64,000 nucleotides of DNA from Filosporella fistucella. Its lineage: Eukaryota; Ascomycota; Leotiomycetes; Helotiales. The DNA lies in assembly GCA_030077755.1 (NCBI GenBank), contig JAQJZZ010000010.1:5642001-5706000 (forward strand). Reading direction: 5' to 3'. Shown here piece by piece: positions 47,838 through 58,245 of this stretch (within the stretch, counting starts at the first letter, position 1; each line of letters begins with the position of its first letter). Made by a program: the position numbers and the translations under genes. The notes beneath the pieces are model-generated. The model had not been told where the DNA came from. It made no database searches and saw nothing but the letters and a program-made list of their open reading frames with translations.

Positions 47838-48511
47838 ATGGCATCAATAGCCGTCGTCAAAGAGCCAGCTTGGCATGCTTCTTTTCCTCCGCCTCGGAAC
47901 CCTGATGTGGAAGCTGTAACACGGGAAGAATTACTAGCTCTGTTTAAGGCGGACGAGAATTTGAAGGGGTATGTTTTGGTTGATTTGAGGAGGACGGATT
48001 ATGAGGTATGTAATTTGAAAGCCTGAAGGGAGGATCAAAGATAGGAAAATAATGAGCTTGTGGAGTCTGCTGCAAGTGCGAAATTGGAATTGGGAAGAAG
48101 ATATACTAAAAAGAGTGAATTATATGAGAGGCTAATAAAATCCCATTTAGGGTGGGACAATACACACCTCTATCAATCTCCCAGCACAATCTCTCTATCA
48201 CACTATCCCCTCATTGTACAAGCTCTTCTCAGCTGCTGGCATCAAGAAAGTAGTCTGGTATTGTGGTATGATATTCGACATCCCTTGTCCTCTATGCCTT
48301 GCGCATACCAAAGTCATTTCCTAACCAAAATCCAGGCTCATCGAAAGGAAGAGGCAGTAGAGCAGCAGGCTGGTTTGTGGATTATATCCAAGATCAGGGG
48401 GATGAGAAGATGAAAAGCGTTATTTTGAAGGATGGGATTGCTGGATGGGCGAAAGCAGGAGAGGAGTATACGGAGTTTATGGATGGCTATCAGCAAGAAG
48501 CTTGGTTATGA
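47838..48511 (+). CDS. Rhodanese-fold protein of the Cdc25/Acr2 arsenate-reductase type
   Basis: Three exons (47838-48005, 48151-48265, 48336-48511) give 152 aa. The single rhodanese fold shows YVLVDLRRTDYEGGTIHTSI across intron 1, then INLPAQSLYHTIPSLYKLF, and the active-site loop WYCGSSKGRGSRAAGW across intron 2. The loop has C-x5-R with C in the nucleophile position, like yeast Acr2 and related Cdc25-type phosphatases/arsenate reductases. Arsenate reductase or phosphatase activity is inferred only. The ATG at 47838 has a good context (AAAAAATGG); an in-frame ATG at 47781 would add 19 residues (MTFVYSITQHFSRLLPLQK), perhaps a presequence. Convergent with PRP16, 134 bp apart. Confidence 0.82.
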
Positions 48512-48645
48512 GGAGTAGAGAAATGCTTATTCTGGACTTTTGATTAAATTTTGACTGATAGGATTTTGTACAATCCAATAAAGCTCATGGAAGTTTCTCG
48601 ATATTTACTGACTTCTATCATTTTCATACCCAATATACACCTTCT

Positions 48646-51642
48646 TCAAAATCCCCTCCCATGCCGTTTCACAACCGGCTTTCTCACTGCGCCGTGTGCA
48701 GAAACTTTCTTCACCACTGTAGGCACAACCTTCTTCGTAGTTTTCAAGCTTTCATTCTCTATCCTCTTCTCCTCCCGCAACTTGTCCTCGGCCATCTTTG
48801 CCTCGATTTCCATCTTCCTGTTGAATTCTACTTCTGTCACTCGTTTCTCACGGGCTGAATATCCCTTTTCCTTGACTGAATAGAAGACCCCTCCTAGTTC
48901 GGCAAGCCAGTGTGGATCGACTGAAGTGACAGTAGACATGTATTCCTTGGAGGTGAGAATGAGTTCGTGGTAAACGACGTAGTCAGGAAGATATCCCAGA
49001 CCGTAAAGTGCACTCGTCGGATGTAGTTGAACTGTAACACTCGTTCGAAGATTCACATACTCTCCAATACCTTTCACTTTTGCAGCCTGGTGATAGTATC
49101 CAGAACAGATGCACTTTCGAATGATATCCCAGTCAGTTCCACAACTAATCATCGTCATTCTTTGCATTTTCATGATATCCAAGAGTTGCTCGCGAATCTC
49201 TTTGGCACGACGAAGTGATTTTGGGTGGAGAAAGTGTCGAGTACACCATGCGTCAGAATACCCATTAGCCTTCCACTGTGAGTAGACATGAAGATAGGTA
49301 AGATGATCGGATTCTGGGACGAAGAACTTCTCACGAGCGGCATCTGACTCCTCTTGTCGTTCTTTGGGTCTATAAAAGACACTCGGAACAGAGAGCATTG
49401 AAACAATCGTGAGCATTTCCTCGCTGCATCCGTAATCCTCAGATGTGATAAGAAGCTTAGCCAAGGAGGGGTCCATGGGAAAGGCCGTCATCTTCCTACC
49501 AATCTCAGTCAGATCACCAATGTTGTCCAGGGCTCCCAATGCCCAGAGGTCGAATAATGAGGTGGTAATAGTATCTTGCGGAGGCGGATCCATGAAGTCA
49601 AAGTCAAGCAAGTCCTTCACGCCTAAAGATTTCAAAAGTAGGACTGTATTGCTGAGATTTGTCCGCTGGATTTCGGGAATCGTTTGAATATACATCTCGT
49701 CTTTGAATGCAGCTTCTGTGAAGAGATGATACGCTTTTCCAGGGCCGGTACGACCAGCACGACCAGCTCGCTGAGATGCGTTGGCCTGTGAGATAGGCGT
49801 GATCTGCAGAGTATCCATACCCATTCTGGGATTGTAGACTTTCAGCTTGGAATATCCGGCGTCGACGACATACATGATACCATCAACCGTTAGACTGGTT
49901 TCGGCAATGTTAGTAGCAACGATGACTTTTCGAACCCCGGGAGCTGCCTTGTCGAAAATCTTTGCTTGTAAATCTGCTGGCATCTGACTGTAGATTGGGA
50001 GAATGCTGAGCTTTGGAGGATCGTTAAGTGCATTTAGCCGCTCCTGAACCAACTCGCAGGTGACTTCGATGTCTTCTTGGCCCGTCATGAAGACCAGAAT
50101 ATCACCCTGCCCTTGAGACACATGAATCGCAAGAACTTGTTGAACAGCCTGATCAACGTAATCTTCGACTGGAGATCGATGAAACATGATATCGACCGGA
50201 AAGGTTCTTCCAGGAATGAAAAACTCTGGTGCACCACCATAGAAGTCCGAAAAGCGTTTTGAGTTCATTGTGGCAGATGTCACAATCAATTTCAAGTCTC
50301 GTCGCCGAGCCAAAACTTTTTTGAACAGTCCCATCAAAACATCGGTGTTTAGTGCTCTCTCGTGTGCTTCGTCCATGATAACACATGAATATCGGTCCAG
50401 ATCAGGCTCATTCAGCGACTCTCTAAGCAAGACACCATCTGTCATATATTTGATTGCAGTCTCTTTCGAAGTGCAATCTTCGAATCGAATGGCATAACCA
50501 ACTGTGCTACCCAGCCGGCACTCCATTTCCTCACTAACACGTTTGGCTACACTCATAGCAGCCACTCTTCGAGGTTGTGTACAGCCTATCATGCCGAGTT
50601 TGGCATATCCGTCTTCGTATAAGAATTGTGTAAGTTGGGTTGTCTTTCCAGAACCAGTTTCTCCAACGACGATCACCACCTGGTTATCTCTAATGACTCT
50701 CAAGAGATCCTCCCGGACCGCAAATGCTGGTAAAAATTCTCTTTGCTCTTTCAGAGATTTATTCTGACTGAAATTACTTGCTCCCTCATTCTTTTTCATG
50801 TGCTGACTGAATTTGCTGTTGCCCTGATCTTCTTCCCCTGGAACAGCTACTGCACTATCCCCCTCGTCTTCTTTGATACCCATTAAATTCCCCAGAGCCG
50901 TACCAGCCATATTCGTAGCTTCCTGCGCCTGCTTCTGTCTCTCCTTTTGTTGACGCTTCTCCTTAACAACCTTGCTTCCCTTCCGACTGAACACTGCCAT
51001 GTCACTCTGATAGTCTCGAACAGCCGGAACGGGCTCCAATTGCTTTGAAAATACCGTCCTCCCATCCAAAAACGGAGGCTTAAGATCGTGGACTAGCAGA
51101 TGTACTCGCGTCGCCTCTTCATCATCTTCAAAGTCATCTTCCATATCTCGTCGTTGAGCCACACCAGAGGTGAGCATTCTATTGGTCTCCCAGGCATCGA
51201 CATCCTTCTGTTTCTGAGTTGCTCTTGCACTCATCCGCTTCCCGGTCTTCTTTTCTACCAAGGCAGCTTCACGCTGTTGATCCGCCCAGGAATTGTCAAA
51301 CCCGCCGAAGGGATTATGAGAGTCGTCTCCAAATGTATGTCCAAATTCATCTCCTGCGTACCAGTCCCTATCCAGCGCGTTCGAGTCTTCTTCATTGACA
51401 AATGGTTCCGGGCCGTCGAACTCCTTCTGCCTAGGTGTCGCGGGATACCGTGATTGTGATCTTGGGGTAGATGCTCGAGAACCATTTCCCATGCGACTCT
51501 GAGATCTCGACGCGCTTGACCCTGGAGGACCATTTCTAGCTGGGGAAGGTCTCGCAGGAACTGCAAATCTGTCATCCGATCGTAATGGATTGAAGTCTAG
51601 TTTTCGCCGCTTGGGACTTGTCTCTCCATCTTCTCTCCCCAT
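48646..51642 (-). CDS. PRP16: DEAH-box pre-mRNA splicing helicase Prp16
   Basis: Spliceosomal ATPase that remodels the complex after the first transesterification. Intronless, 998 aa. The N-terminal ~310 residues are charged and disordered. The helicase core follows: [10 protein letters not shown] (motif I), [15 protein letters not shown] (Ia), [18 protein letters not shown] (II), VTSATMN (III), [12 protein letters not shown] (IV), [20 protein letters not shown] (V) and [20 protein letters not shown] (VI). Then come the ratchet/winged-helix region and the OB-fold part ([20 protein letters not shown]). The stretch [20 protein letters not shown] is diagnostic of Prp16 rather than Prp2, Prp22 or Prp43. 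Length is in the family range. 348 bp divergent from the Nudix gene. Confidence 0.96.
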   Translation of the reverse strand: MGREDGETSPKRRKLDFNPLRSDDRFAVPARPSPARNGPPGSSASRSQSRMGNGSRASTPRSQSRYPATPRQKEFDGPEPFVNEEDSNALDRDWYAGDEFGHTFGDDSHNPFGGFDNSWADQQREAALVEKKTGKRMSARATQKQKDVDAWETNRMLTSGVAQRRDMEDDFEDDEEATRVHLLVHDLKPPFLDGRTVFSKQLEPVPAVRDYQSDMAVFSRKGSKVVKEKRQQKERQKQAQEATNMAGTALGNLMGIKEDEGDSAVAVPGEEDQGNSKFSQHMKKNEGASNFSQNKSLKEQREFLPAFAVREDLLRVIRDNQVVIVVGETGSGKTTQLTQFLYEDGYAKLGMIGCTQPRRVAAMSVAKRVSEEMECRLGSTVGYAIRFEDCTSKETAIKYMTDGVLLRESLNEPDLDRYSCVIMDEAHERALNTDVLMGLFKKVLARRRDLKLIVTSATMNSKRFSDFYGGAPEFFIPGRTFPVDIMFHRSPVEDYVDQAVQQVLAIHVSQGQGDILVFMTGQEDIEVTCELVQERLNALNDPPKLSILPIYSQMPADLQAKIFDKAAPGVRKVIVATNIAETSLTVDGIMYVVDAGYSKLKVYNPRMGMDTLQITPISQANASQRAGRAGRTGPGKAYHLFTEAAFKDEMYIQTIPEIQRTNLSNTVLLLKSLGVKDLLDFDFMDPPPQDTITTSLFDLWALGALDNIGDLTEIGRKMTAFPMDPSLAKLLITSEDYGCSEEMLTIVSMLSVPSVFYRPKERQEESDAAREKFFVPESDHLTYLHVYSQWKANGYSDAWCTRHFLHPKSLRRAKEIREQLLDIMKMQRMTMISCGTDWDIIRKCICSGYYHQAAKVKGIGEYVNLRTSVTVQLHPTSALYGLGYLPDYVVYHELILTSKEYMSTVTSVDPHWLAELGGVFYSVKEKGYSAREKRVTEVEFNRKMEIEAKMAEDKLREEKRIENESLKTTKKVVPTVVKKVSAHGAVRKPVVKRHGRGF

Positions 51643-51990
51643 GGTCGATGATTGTCTGATGTTTATTTATCGCTCAGACATTCATTTCTTCTCCTTTTTG
51701 GAAAAAAGACCGAATTTTAGCACTAGATCTCGATGTTCGCTGCGCGAGTAGCTCTTGAAGTATGTCAATGCCGTGGAAAGATTGAATGTAGCGTGACGAT
51801 CAAGAATCTTTGTGTAAGTCCAGTCGGTGCAGATATATCTTGAAATTGGGTCGGGGAAATATACTCCCGGGCCCGAGAGGTAGCTCGAAAAGTGGGGCAT
51901 CAGGGAATTCGTTGTGTCGAAATCCTCCAATACATGCCAGTGAAGCTTGCACTTTACCTTGCCATAAATCTGCAAGTAGTAGCTGCAATC
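51643..51990. promoter_or_regulatory. Divergent promoter (PRP16 / Nudix gene)
   Basis: 348 bp between two outward-facing start codons. A minus-strand frame of 97 codons at 51682-51975 has no domain and covers this promoter, so it is not called. Confidence 0.5.
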
Positions 51991-53163
51991 ATGAAAACAT
52001 TTCTAGACCTTGCCAATGAGTGTGATTGGTAAGCTCTAAACGTTTCCTACCACAGCATTGTTGACTGTACTTCGTACTGCAAATGGCGGGGTAGGAGGGG
52101 CAGCGGTACAGTGCCATATCTACATTATGTTTGCATTTCTTATTGAAGAAAGAAGATATTATGTTATCCTCTAGATGCGGACTACTGATCGCTTGTCATA
52201 TTATTCAACATACTTACCCTTGGACCTAGCTTCCCATACGTTACGAAAGATCCAAAAGCACACTCTGCCCTCCTCTCCACCTTCTACACGCTCCTATCCC
52301 CAAGCGGGACACCTATCGGTCTCCTACCCGAATCCGTTTTCATCGCCTTAGCAAAGGTTCCCATAAGCATAAAGGGAGAGCTTGAAGTCTCCCGATCCAA
52401 ACGGACTATCTCGGCTTTCTTACAACCGACCGAGAAGGAACGCTCAGCTGCTGTTGCTGCGACGCTCAAGTATTGGCGAGAGAAGAAAATATTCAAAATA
52501 TTAGACGGCTGGAGAGATGAATTATACCCGGTGTATGGAGACGGAAATGAACTACTTTTCAATATAGAGAGGAGTGGAAGCGCGCTGTTTGGAGTTGTGA
52601 CTTATGGAGTGCATATGATGGCTTGGACAAAAGCGCCGGACGAGGAGAAAGGTATGAAGATCTGGGTTCCGAGACGAGCCAAGACCAAGAGTACCTATGC
52701 AGGAATGTTGGATAATACTGTAGCTGGAGGAATAGCCAGTGGGGAAGAGGCATTTGAGTGTTTGGTTAGGGAGGCCGATGAAGAAGCTTCTTTACCAGAA
52801 AAAGTGGTGAGAGAGAGGGCAGCGGATAAAGGGACTATGACATATATCTACATCCGAGATGAGAGAGCTGGAGGAGAGAGTGGATTGATACAACCAGAGT
52901 GTCAATACGTTTACGATTTAGAACTACCTGCAGACGTGGTACCCAAACCGCAGGACGGGGAGGTAGAGGAATTCTATCTCTGGACGGTGCAGGAGGTCAA
53001 GGATGCTCTTGGTAGAGGAGAATTCAAGCCAAACTGTGCGCTGTTGATGGTGGACTTTTTAATCTGGCATGGGATACTGAACGAGGAGAATGAGAAGGAC
53101 TTCAAGGAGATCCAGCAGAGGCTACATAGAGTATTAGAATTCCCCGGACCTCACGGGACGTAG
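51991..53163 (+). CDS. Nudix hydrolase, thiamine-pyrophosphokinase-related (YJR142W-like, DUF4743)
   Basis: Two exons (51991-52028 and 52230-53163, intron 201 nt) give 323 aa. The 38-nt first exon (MKTFLDLANECD) splices into CFPYVTKDPKAHSALLSTFY, matching the DUF4743 N-terminal domain that precedes Nudix in this family. The Nudix box GGIASGEEAFECLVREADEE lies near residue 190 (G-x5-E-x7-REA-x-EE). Characterised yeast/plant relatives hydrolyse damaged thiamine diphosphate forms such as oxy- and oxothiamine diphosphate; that role is inferred. The preceding motif KIWVPRRAKTKSTYAGMLDN is also typical of the family. Convergent with RPB8. Confidence 0.88.
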
Positions 53164-53511
53164 CACGAAAGGCACGATTAGATATTCAGATACCGTATAG
53201 GATGGCTGAAATCCTTTTGCCAGAAGGCAGTGTCTAATCAAGAAAGGTATCCGTCCATACCAACGCCTGCTAGCTTTTGGTATCCCCAACTCCCATTGGT
53301 ATGCCAACCAATGCTATGCGTGCAAAAGAACCTCCACAATGAAACCTGCTTCATATCGCATGCGATGAAGAGCATCTGACGATCTCCTGGCTTCCCCGCA
53401 GAGCCATATAGAGCATATTCGTGTTCATTACTGCCCAATTTATCGAATCATAGAAGTGTGAAAGGATTTCGTGGGACGGTCGCGTGAGTGTAAGCCCGTA
53501 GTCTATACCAC
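53164..53511. other. Convergent 3' region, no gene seen
   Basis: Short stretch between the Nudix and RPB8 stop codons; no supported feature. Confidence 0.5.
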
Positions 53512-54053
53512 CTACTTCTTTGCAAGAAGATAAACATAGTCGACTCTCAACGGGGTGAGCTTCTTATATGGCCCTTCTATCGCCATTAACAGCCCTCCAA
53601 ATGAGATAAATGCCTTGCTATTACCCAGTTAGTCTCTCCTCTCACATTCTACCCTCGCCAAAATCCATCCCAACTCCCCTTCACCAAGCATAGCACTGGC
53701 ACTTACATAGTCATCCCATCCTCTCCATCCACAAACTTATAGATCTTCCCATGACAAACATAATCAAACATATCCGCCAAAGTCGTCTCTCCACCTGGGC
53801 CATTCCGTCCCACATCCCTCCATCCTCTGCCATCATCCTTCGTACCATCCAAAGCCAAACTGCTAGCAAGCACTACATGTAGAGTCTCGCCCACACTGCA
53901 GGGATATAATTGTGTGTTTATATCAAGGGTCATGACCGTCTGGGAGTCGGCAGATGTACCGCCAATGCGCGCGACGCGGTCATATTTCGACTGGTCGTAG
54001 GTGGTGATGGTGAAGGATTCGTCGAAGAGCTGAGAGTCGGATGAGGAGGTCAT
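53512..54053 (-). CDS. RPB8: RNA polymerase I/II/III common subunit RPABC3 (Rpb8)
   Basis: Shared OB-fold subunit of all three nuclear RNA polymerases. Two exons (54053-53707 and 53617-53512; 89-nt intron) give 150 aa, the family length. The N-terminus MTSSSDSQLFDESFTITTYD with SKYDRVARIGGTS is characteristic, followed by MTLDINTQLYPCSVGE, and the second exon supplies AFISFGGLLMAIEG and the C-terminus DYVYLLAKK. The frame is open upstream to 54227, but the extra Pro-rich residues are not part of the family and the ATG at 54053 aligns with known starts. Head-to-head with ELP4, 462 bp apart. Confidence 0.95.
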
Positions 54054-54515
54054 GATTGTGTTTGATATTTGGAATTGTTTGGGAGGGGTAGGATTGAGTG
54101 GAGGGGCTGGAGATGGAGGAGGAATAAATTCTTGAGATTGCCGGGGATGGATGTTCTTTGATCCGCCTCCTGCATTTTTGCCGAGGACTAGTGCAGAAAG
54201 CTTGGTGTAAGAGTTGAAGTTTGACAATTCTTTGATATTGATTGGTTTTTCAAATTTTTATCTCATAATTTCTGGGCAGCAATCTTCTTGAATTCATTCC
54301 ATACCTAACAAGTGTACTGGGTGTTATCACTTCGAATAGAAAGACGCAGATCATTGGTTGCACTTGCACAAAATTTCTCAAGCTTGAGCACTAGAAGCGA
54401 GTCACTTCAGTATCAGCGTTTTAAAAATTGGACATTATTTCATGAGTGGAACTTAAAGCAAAAGCTCAACTCTGAAGAGTTTCCTTTCCAGACTTTCTTC
54501 CGATCGTCTGAAGCC
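54054..54515. promoter_or_regulatory. Divergent promoter (RPB8 / ELP4)
   Basis: 462 bp between the two start codons. Both frames stay open into it by chance; no separate gene is supported. Confidence 0.45.
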
Positions 54516-55753
54516 ATGTCTTTTCGCAAAAGAGCAGTAGTAGTTGGCTCCTCAGGGTCCTCATCAACACCTCAAGCTCCCCAAACCGCTTCCAAAACTC
54601 TTCCCCCTGGCACCCGTCCCTCACCACTAGACGGCCGCCTCACAACCTCTACTGGAACCCGTTCCCTAGACTCTCTTCTTGCAGGTCATTCTGGCCTAGC
54701 TCTCGGAACATCATTACTAGTGGAAGAAAACGGCACTACAGATTTCGCTGGAGTGTTGACTAGGTATTTTGCTGCAGAGGGAGTGGTCCAAGGGCAGATT
54801 GTGCATGTTTTGGGTGTTGGAGAGCCGTGGGGGAGAGAGTTGCCTGGACTAGGCGTAGGGAAGGAGGAGAAGAAGAGGGGGACGGAAAGTGATGAAAAGA
54901 TGAAAATTGCGTGGAGATATGAGAGATTGGGGGAGTTTGGGGCCGGGGCGAGAGGTGAGACATTTCATTGCATACCAATGTTGATGCTATCTTATACTAA
55001 TAATGTATAGAAAGAAATGCACCTCAAACAAGCACTTCCGCTGCCTCAAGTACAGCAGTCTTCTGTCACGATTTCGACCTTAGTAAAAAGCTTGTCCTCC
55101 CCTCTTCTTCCCCCATGAAGTTTATTCCCATTCAAGCACGGCCAAATTTCGAGTTCAAAGACTCGGCTGGAACGACATCACCTTTCTCAGGATTTCTCAA
55201 CCATCTCACTACACAATTATCCTCATCACCAACATCCATCCACCGAGTCATCATCCCGAATCTCCTCTCTCCAGCACTCTACCCACCGGAATCCTCAAAA
55301 CCGGAACATCTCCTCCAATTCCTCCATGCCCTAAGAGCACTTCTAAGAACATACTCAAATCAATTAATAGCCATCCTCACAATCCCATTAACGCTCCATC
55401 CGCGAAATACCGGCTTGACCAGATGGATGGAGCTCCTCAGCGACGGAGTTCTAGAACTAGCTCCGTTCCCCTCCTCAGCTACCGTAGTAAAATCGATACC
55501 CGGATCATCAAGCGTAGCTGAGGAGCCACCACAGGGTATGTTGAAGATCCATCGGCTGCCTATTTTTCATGAGAAGGGAGGTGGAGGGGGAGAGACGAGT
55601 GGATTTGGTGATGATTTGGCGTTTACGCTGAGTAGGAGGAAGGGATTGGTTATCAAGCCGTATAGCTTGCCTCCTGTTGAAGGGGATGCAGAAGCTCAGA
55701 GTGGAATAGAGCATGACCATGGGAAGGCGACGAAGGTCGATATAGAGTTTTGA
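54516..55753 (+). CDS. ELP4: Elongator complex subunit 4
   Basis: RecA-like subunit of the Elp456 ring, which binds tRNA and assists wobble-uridine modification by Elongator. Two exons (54516-54954 and 55011-55753; 56-nt intron with a TACTAAT branch site) give 393 aa. Landmarks: MSFRKRAVVV with a Ser/Pro-rich head, PLDGRLTTSTGTRSLDSLLA, GTSLLVEENGTTDFAGVLTR and the junction segment KMKIAWRYERLGEFG, VFCHDFDLSKKL. The later part has HRVIIPNLLSPALYP, and LAFTLSRRKGLVIKPYSLPP before the acidic tail. Walker motifs are degenerate, as usual for Elp4. Confidence 0.93.
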
Positions 55754-56485
55754 GGGGGTATGGCGTCGGTGGCAGTTATAGAGCATCTAGAGTATTAATC
55801 CAAGCGCCAGGAGAATTTCCACCATTTTTCAGGACGTCTGTTCTACTGTATAAACCAGATCATGAACGAGACCAAAGACTGAATTTCTCCTCTCCATCGA
55901 GTCTAACGAACTCCTCGGGCTGTCCCCAAGCATATCATCCATCTCAATCTGATTCCACGTGCCATGACCACTAGAAGTGACCGTCCGAAGATAATTCCGA
56001 TCAAAGATCGCTCGTCGGGGATTCAACGAGCCATTCGAGATCCGGAACCGGAAATTATCTCCCAGACAGGAAGATACCGCTAGCCATGCTGTACTCCGTA
56101 GTTTGTTAGTTCATGCTGTGGAAAAGGAGGTGGAAATGAAAATAGAATAGAAATCACATGCCTATAAATAAGACGAGCGGAACAGATATCAAGATAGCGA
56201 GGAGCCAGAGAGATGCCATCGAGGACTTAGTGAAAAAAGGCCGGATGAGAAGCCTGTCTGACCAGAAACAAAATCTACACCTTACAAGAAAGAAGCAAGC
56301 TCAAGCTCAAGCTCAAAGCTCCAGCTCTCCGACGACGCTAAGATTAAGATTAGCGCAGCCCACCCCACCTCGCTTACGATTAGATAAGAGCCCATCAAGA
56401 AATTCCTGAACATTTTGCCAAAAATTTCCTACAGCTACCTTCCACTCGCAAGAAACGCCCAATACACACGGCGTATCTCTTCACT
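55754..56485. other. Intergenic, with one short frame
   Basis: Promoter of PWP1. A plus-strand frame at 56158-56409 (83 codons, MPINKTSGTD, very basic and Ser/Gln-rich) has an ATG but no domain or homology I recognise; I regard it as probably chance. Confidence 0.5.
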
Positions 56486-58245
56486 ATGTCGATGATCACA
56501 GCGACAGCGTGGGTGCCGCGCGGTTTCGCGGCGCCCTTCCCGACAAAATATACCTTTGACGAAGAGGAATTCGAGAGGATCGCTGCGCTGGCGAAATTGC
56601 AGCTCGATGATGCGAATGAAGAATTGGATGATGCGCGGCTGGAGGCGAAGGGGGGGAAAGATCCTGATGCGATGGTCGAGGAAGAGGGATCTGATGGGGA
56701 GGGTGTGGAGAAGGGGATTAAAACAAAAGGGTGTGTAATCTTTGTTTTTAGAGGGGCATTACTGATTGTCCTTGTGCCGCAGGGACGAAGATGATGATTT
56801 GAAGGAATACGACTTGGAGCATTATGATGAAGATGTTGCGAAGGACAATGAGGGCGAGGGAGTGGGCATGGGCATGTTTGGCAATGTCAAGTCACTGGCA
56901 TACCACGAGTCCAATGCGGATGATCCATACATTACCATGAAAGAAAATGAAGAGGATGATGAGGATCGTGAGGAGCTTCAGATTTTGGCGACTGATAATA
57001 TGCTCCTAACAGCGAAGGTGGAAGACGAAGTGGCACATCTCGAAATTTATGTCTACGAAGACTCAGCCGACAATCTTTATGTTCACCACGATATCATGCT
57101 CCCAGCCATACCTTTGTGTGTGGAATGGTTAGATCTGCCTGTTGGAAAATCAAATGTGGATAAAGACTCGAGAGCAAACTTTGTTGCTGTGGGTACATTC
57201 GATCCGGATATTGAGATCTGGGATTTGGATACTATAGATTGCATGTACCCAAATGCTATCCTTGGCCAAGGTGGGGAGAGTAATAATGCAGCTACTGAGG
57301 ACCTCAAGAAGAAAAGAAAGAAGAAGAAGAAGTCGAAGAAGGCCAACACCGAATATCATGTGGACTCTGTTTTATCACTTGCAGCCAACAGACACCACCG
57401 AAACTTATTAGCATCCTCATCAGCAGACAAGACTGTCAAACTTTGGGATTTGAATACCACAAAGTGTGCTCAGTCATATTCATACCATACCGATAAAGTC
57501 TGTTCGGTGGCATGGCATCCAAAAGAATCAACCATTTTGTTGAGTGGAAGTTATGACAGAACAGTAGTAGCTGCAGACATGAGAGCACCAGACGCAAAGG
57601 CACCAACCTGGGGAGTGGAGAGTGACGTAGAGACGGTGAAGTGGGATCCCCATAATCCAAACTTCTTTTACGTTTCTACAGAAAATGGGATCGTCCATTA
57701 CCATGACATAAGAAAAGCACCTTCAAATCCATCCAAGAGTAAACCGATTTGGATCTTACAAGCTCACGACGAATCCGTCTCGGCATTCGACATCAACCCT
57801 ATAATTCCAGGCTTTATGGCGACTGGTTCAACAGATAGACATGTGAAGTTGTGGAATATCCAGGCATCTGGGCCCACAATGGTGGTATCCCGAGACTTGG
57901 ATGTTGGAAAGGTGTTCTCTACAACATTTGCACCAGATGAGGAGGTCGGTTTCAGACTGGCAGTAGCAGGTAGTAAAGGACTAGTTCAAATATGGGTAAG
58001 GTTTCGATTTTATTATATTACATGACAAGAACGAGTATGCTGACTGAAGAATGAAGGATACTTCCACCAACCCAGCTGTCAGGAGAGCATTCGCGGACCG
58101 AGTTGCACCGGTGGAAGGAGAAATTAAGGAAAAGCTGGTTGGCGTAGAGAATGACAGCAGCAGTGAATCAGATGATGAGGAGGGAGAAGAAGGCGGGGCT
58201 GAAACTGGTGAGAATGCGGGGTGGGAATCAATGGATGAGGATTGA
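56486..58245 (+). CDS. PWP1: Periodic tryptophan protein 1 (WD40, ribosome biogenesis)
   Basis: Nucleolar WD40 protein needed for 25S/28S rRNA processing and rDNA chromatin. Three exons (56486-56730, 56783-57995, 58057-58245) give 548 aa. The acidic N-terminus starts MSMITATAWVPRGFA with PTKYTFDEEEFERI, characteristic of Pwp1. WD repeats are visible at VAVGTFDPDIEIWDLDT, LASSSADKTVKLWDLNT, LLSGSYDRTVVAADMRA, VSTENGIVHYHDIRK, MATGSTDRHVKLWNIQA and LAVAGSKGLVQIWDTST (spliced over intron 2). A Lys-rich NLS-like run (KKKRKKKKKSKK) follows the first repeat. The C-terminus is acidic (DSSSESDDEEGEEGG), as in orthologues. Confidence 0.95.

Noticed and set aside
51682..51975. 97-codon minus-strand frame between PRP16 and the Nudix gene
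   Set aside because: Lies in the divergent promoter and overlaps the short first exon of the Nudix gene; no domain.
54054..54227. N-terminal extension of RPB8
   Set aside because: The frame is open, but the Pro-rich residues do not belong to the family; the ATG at 54053 matches the canonical start.
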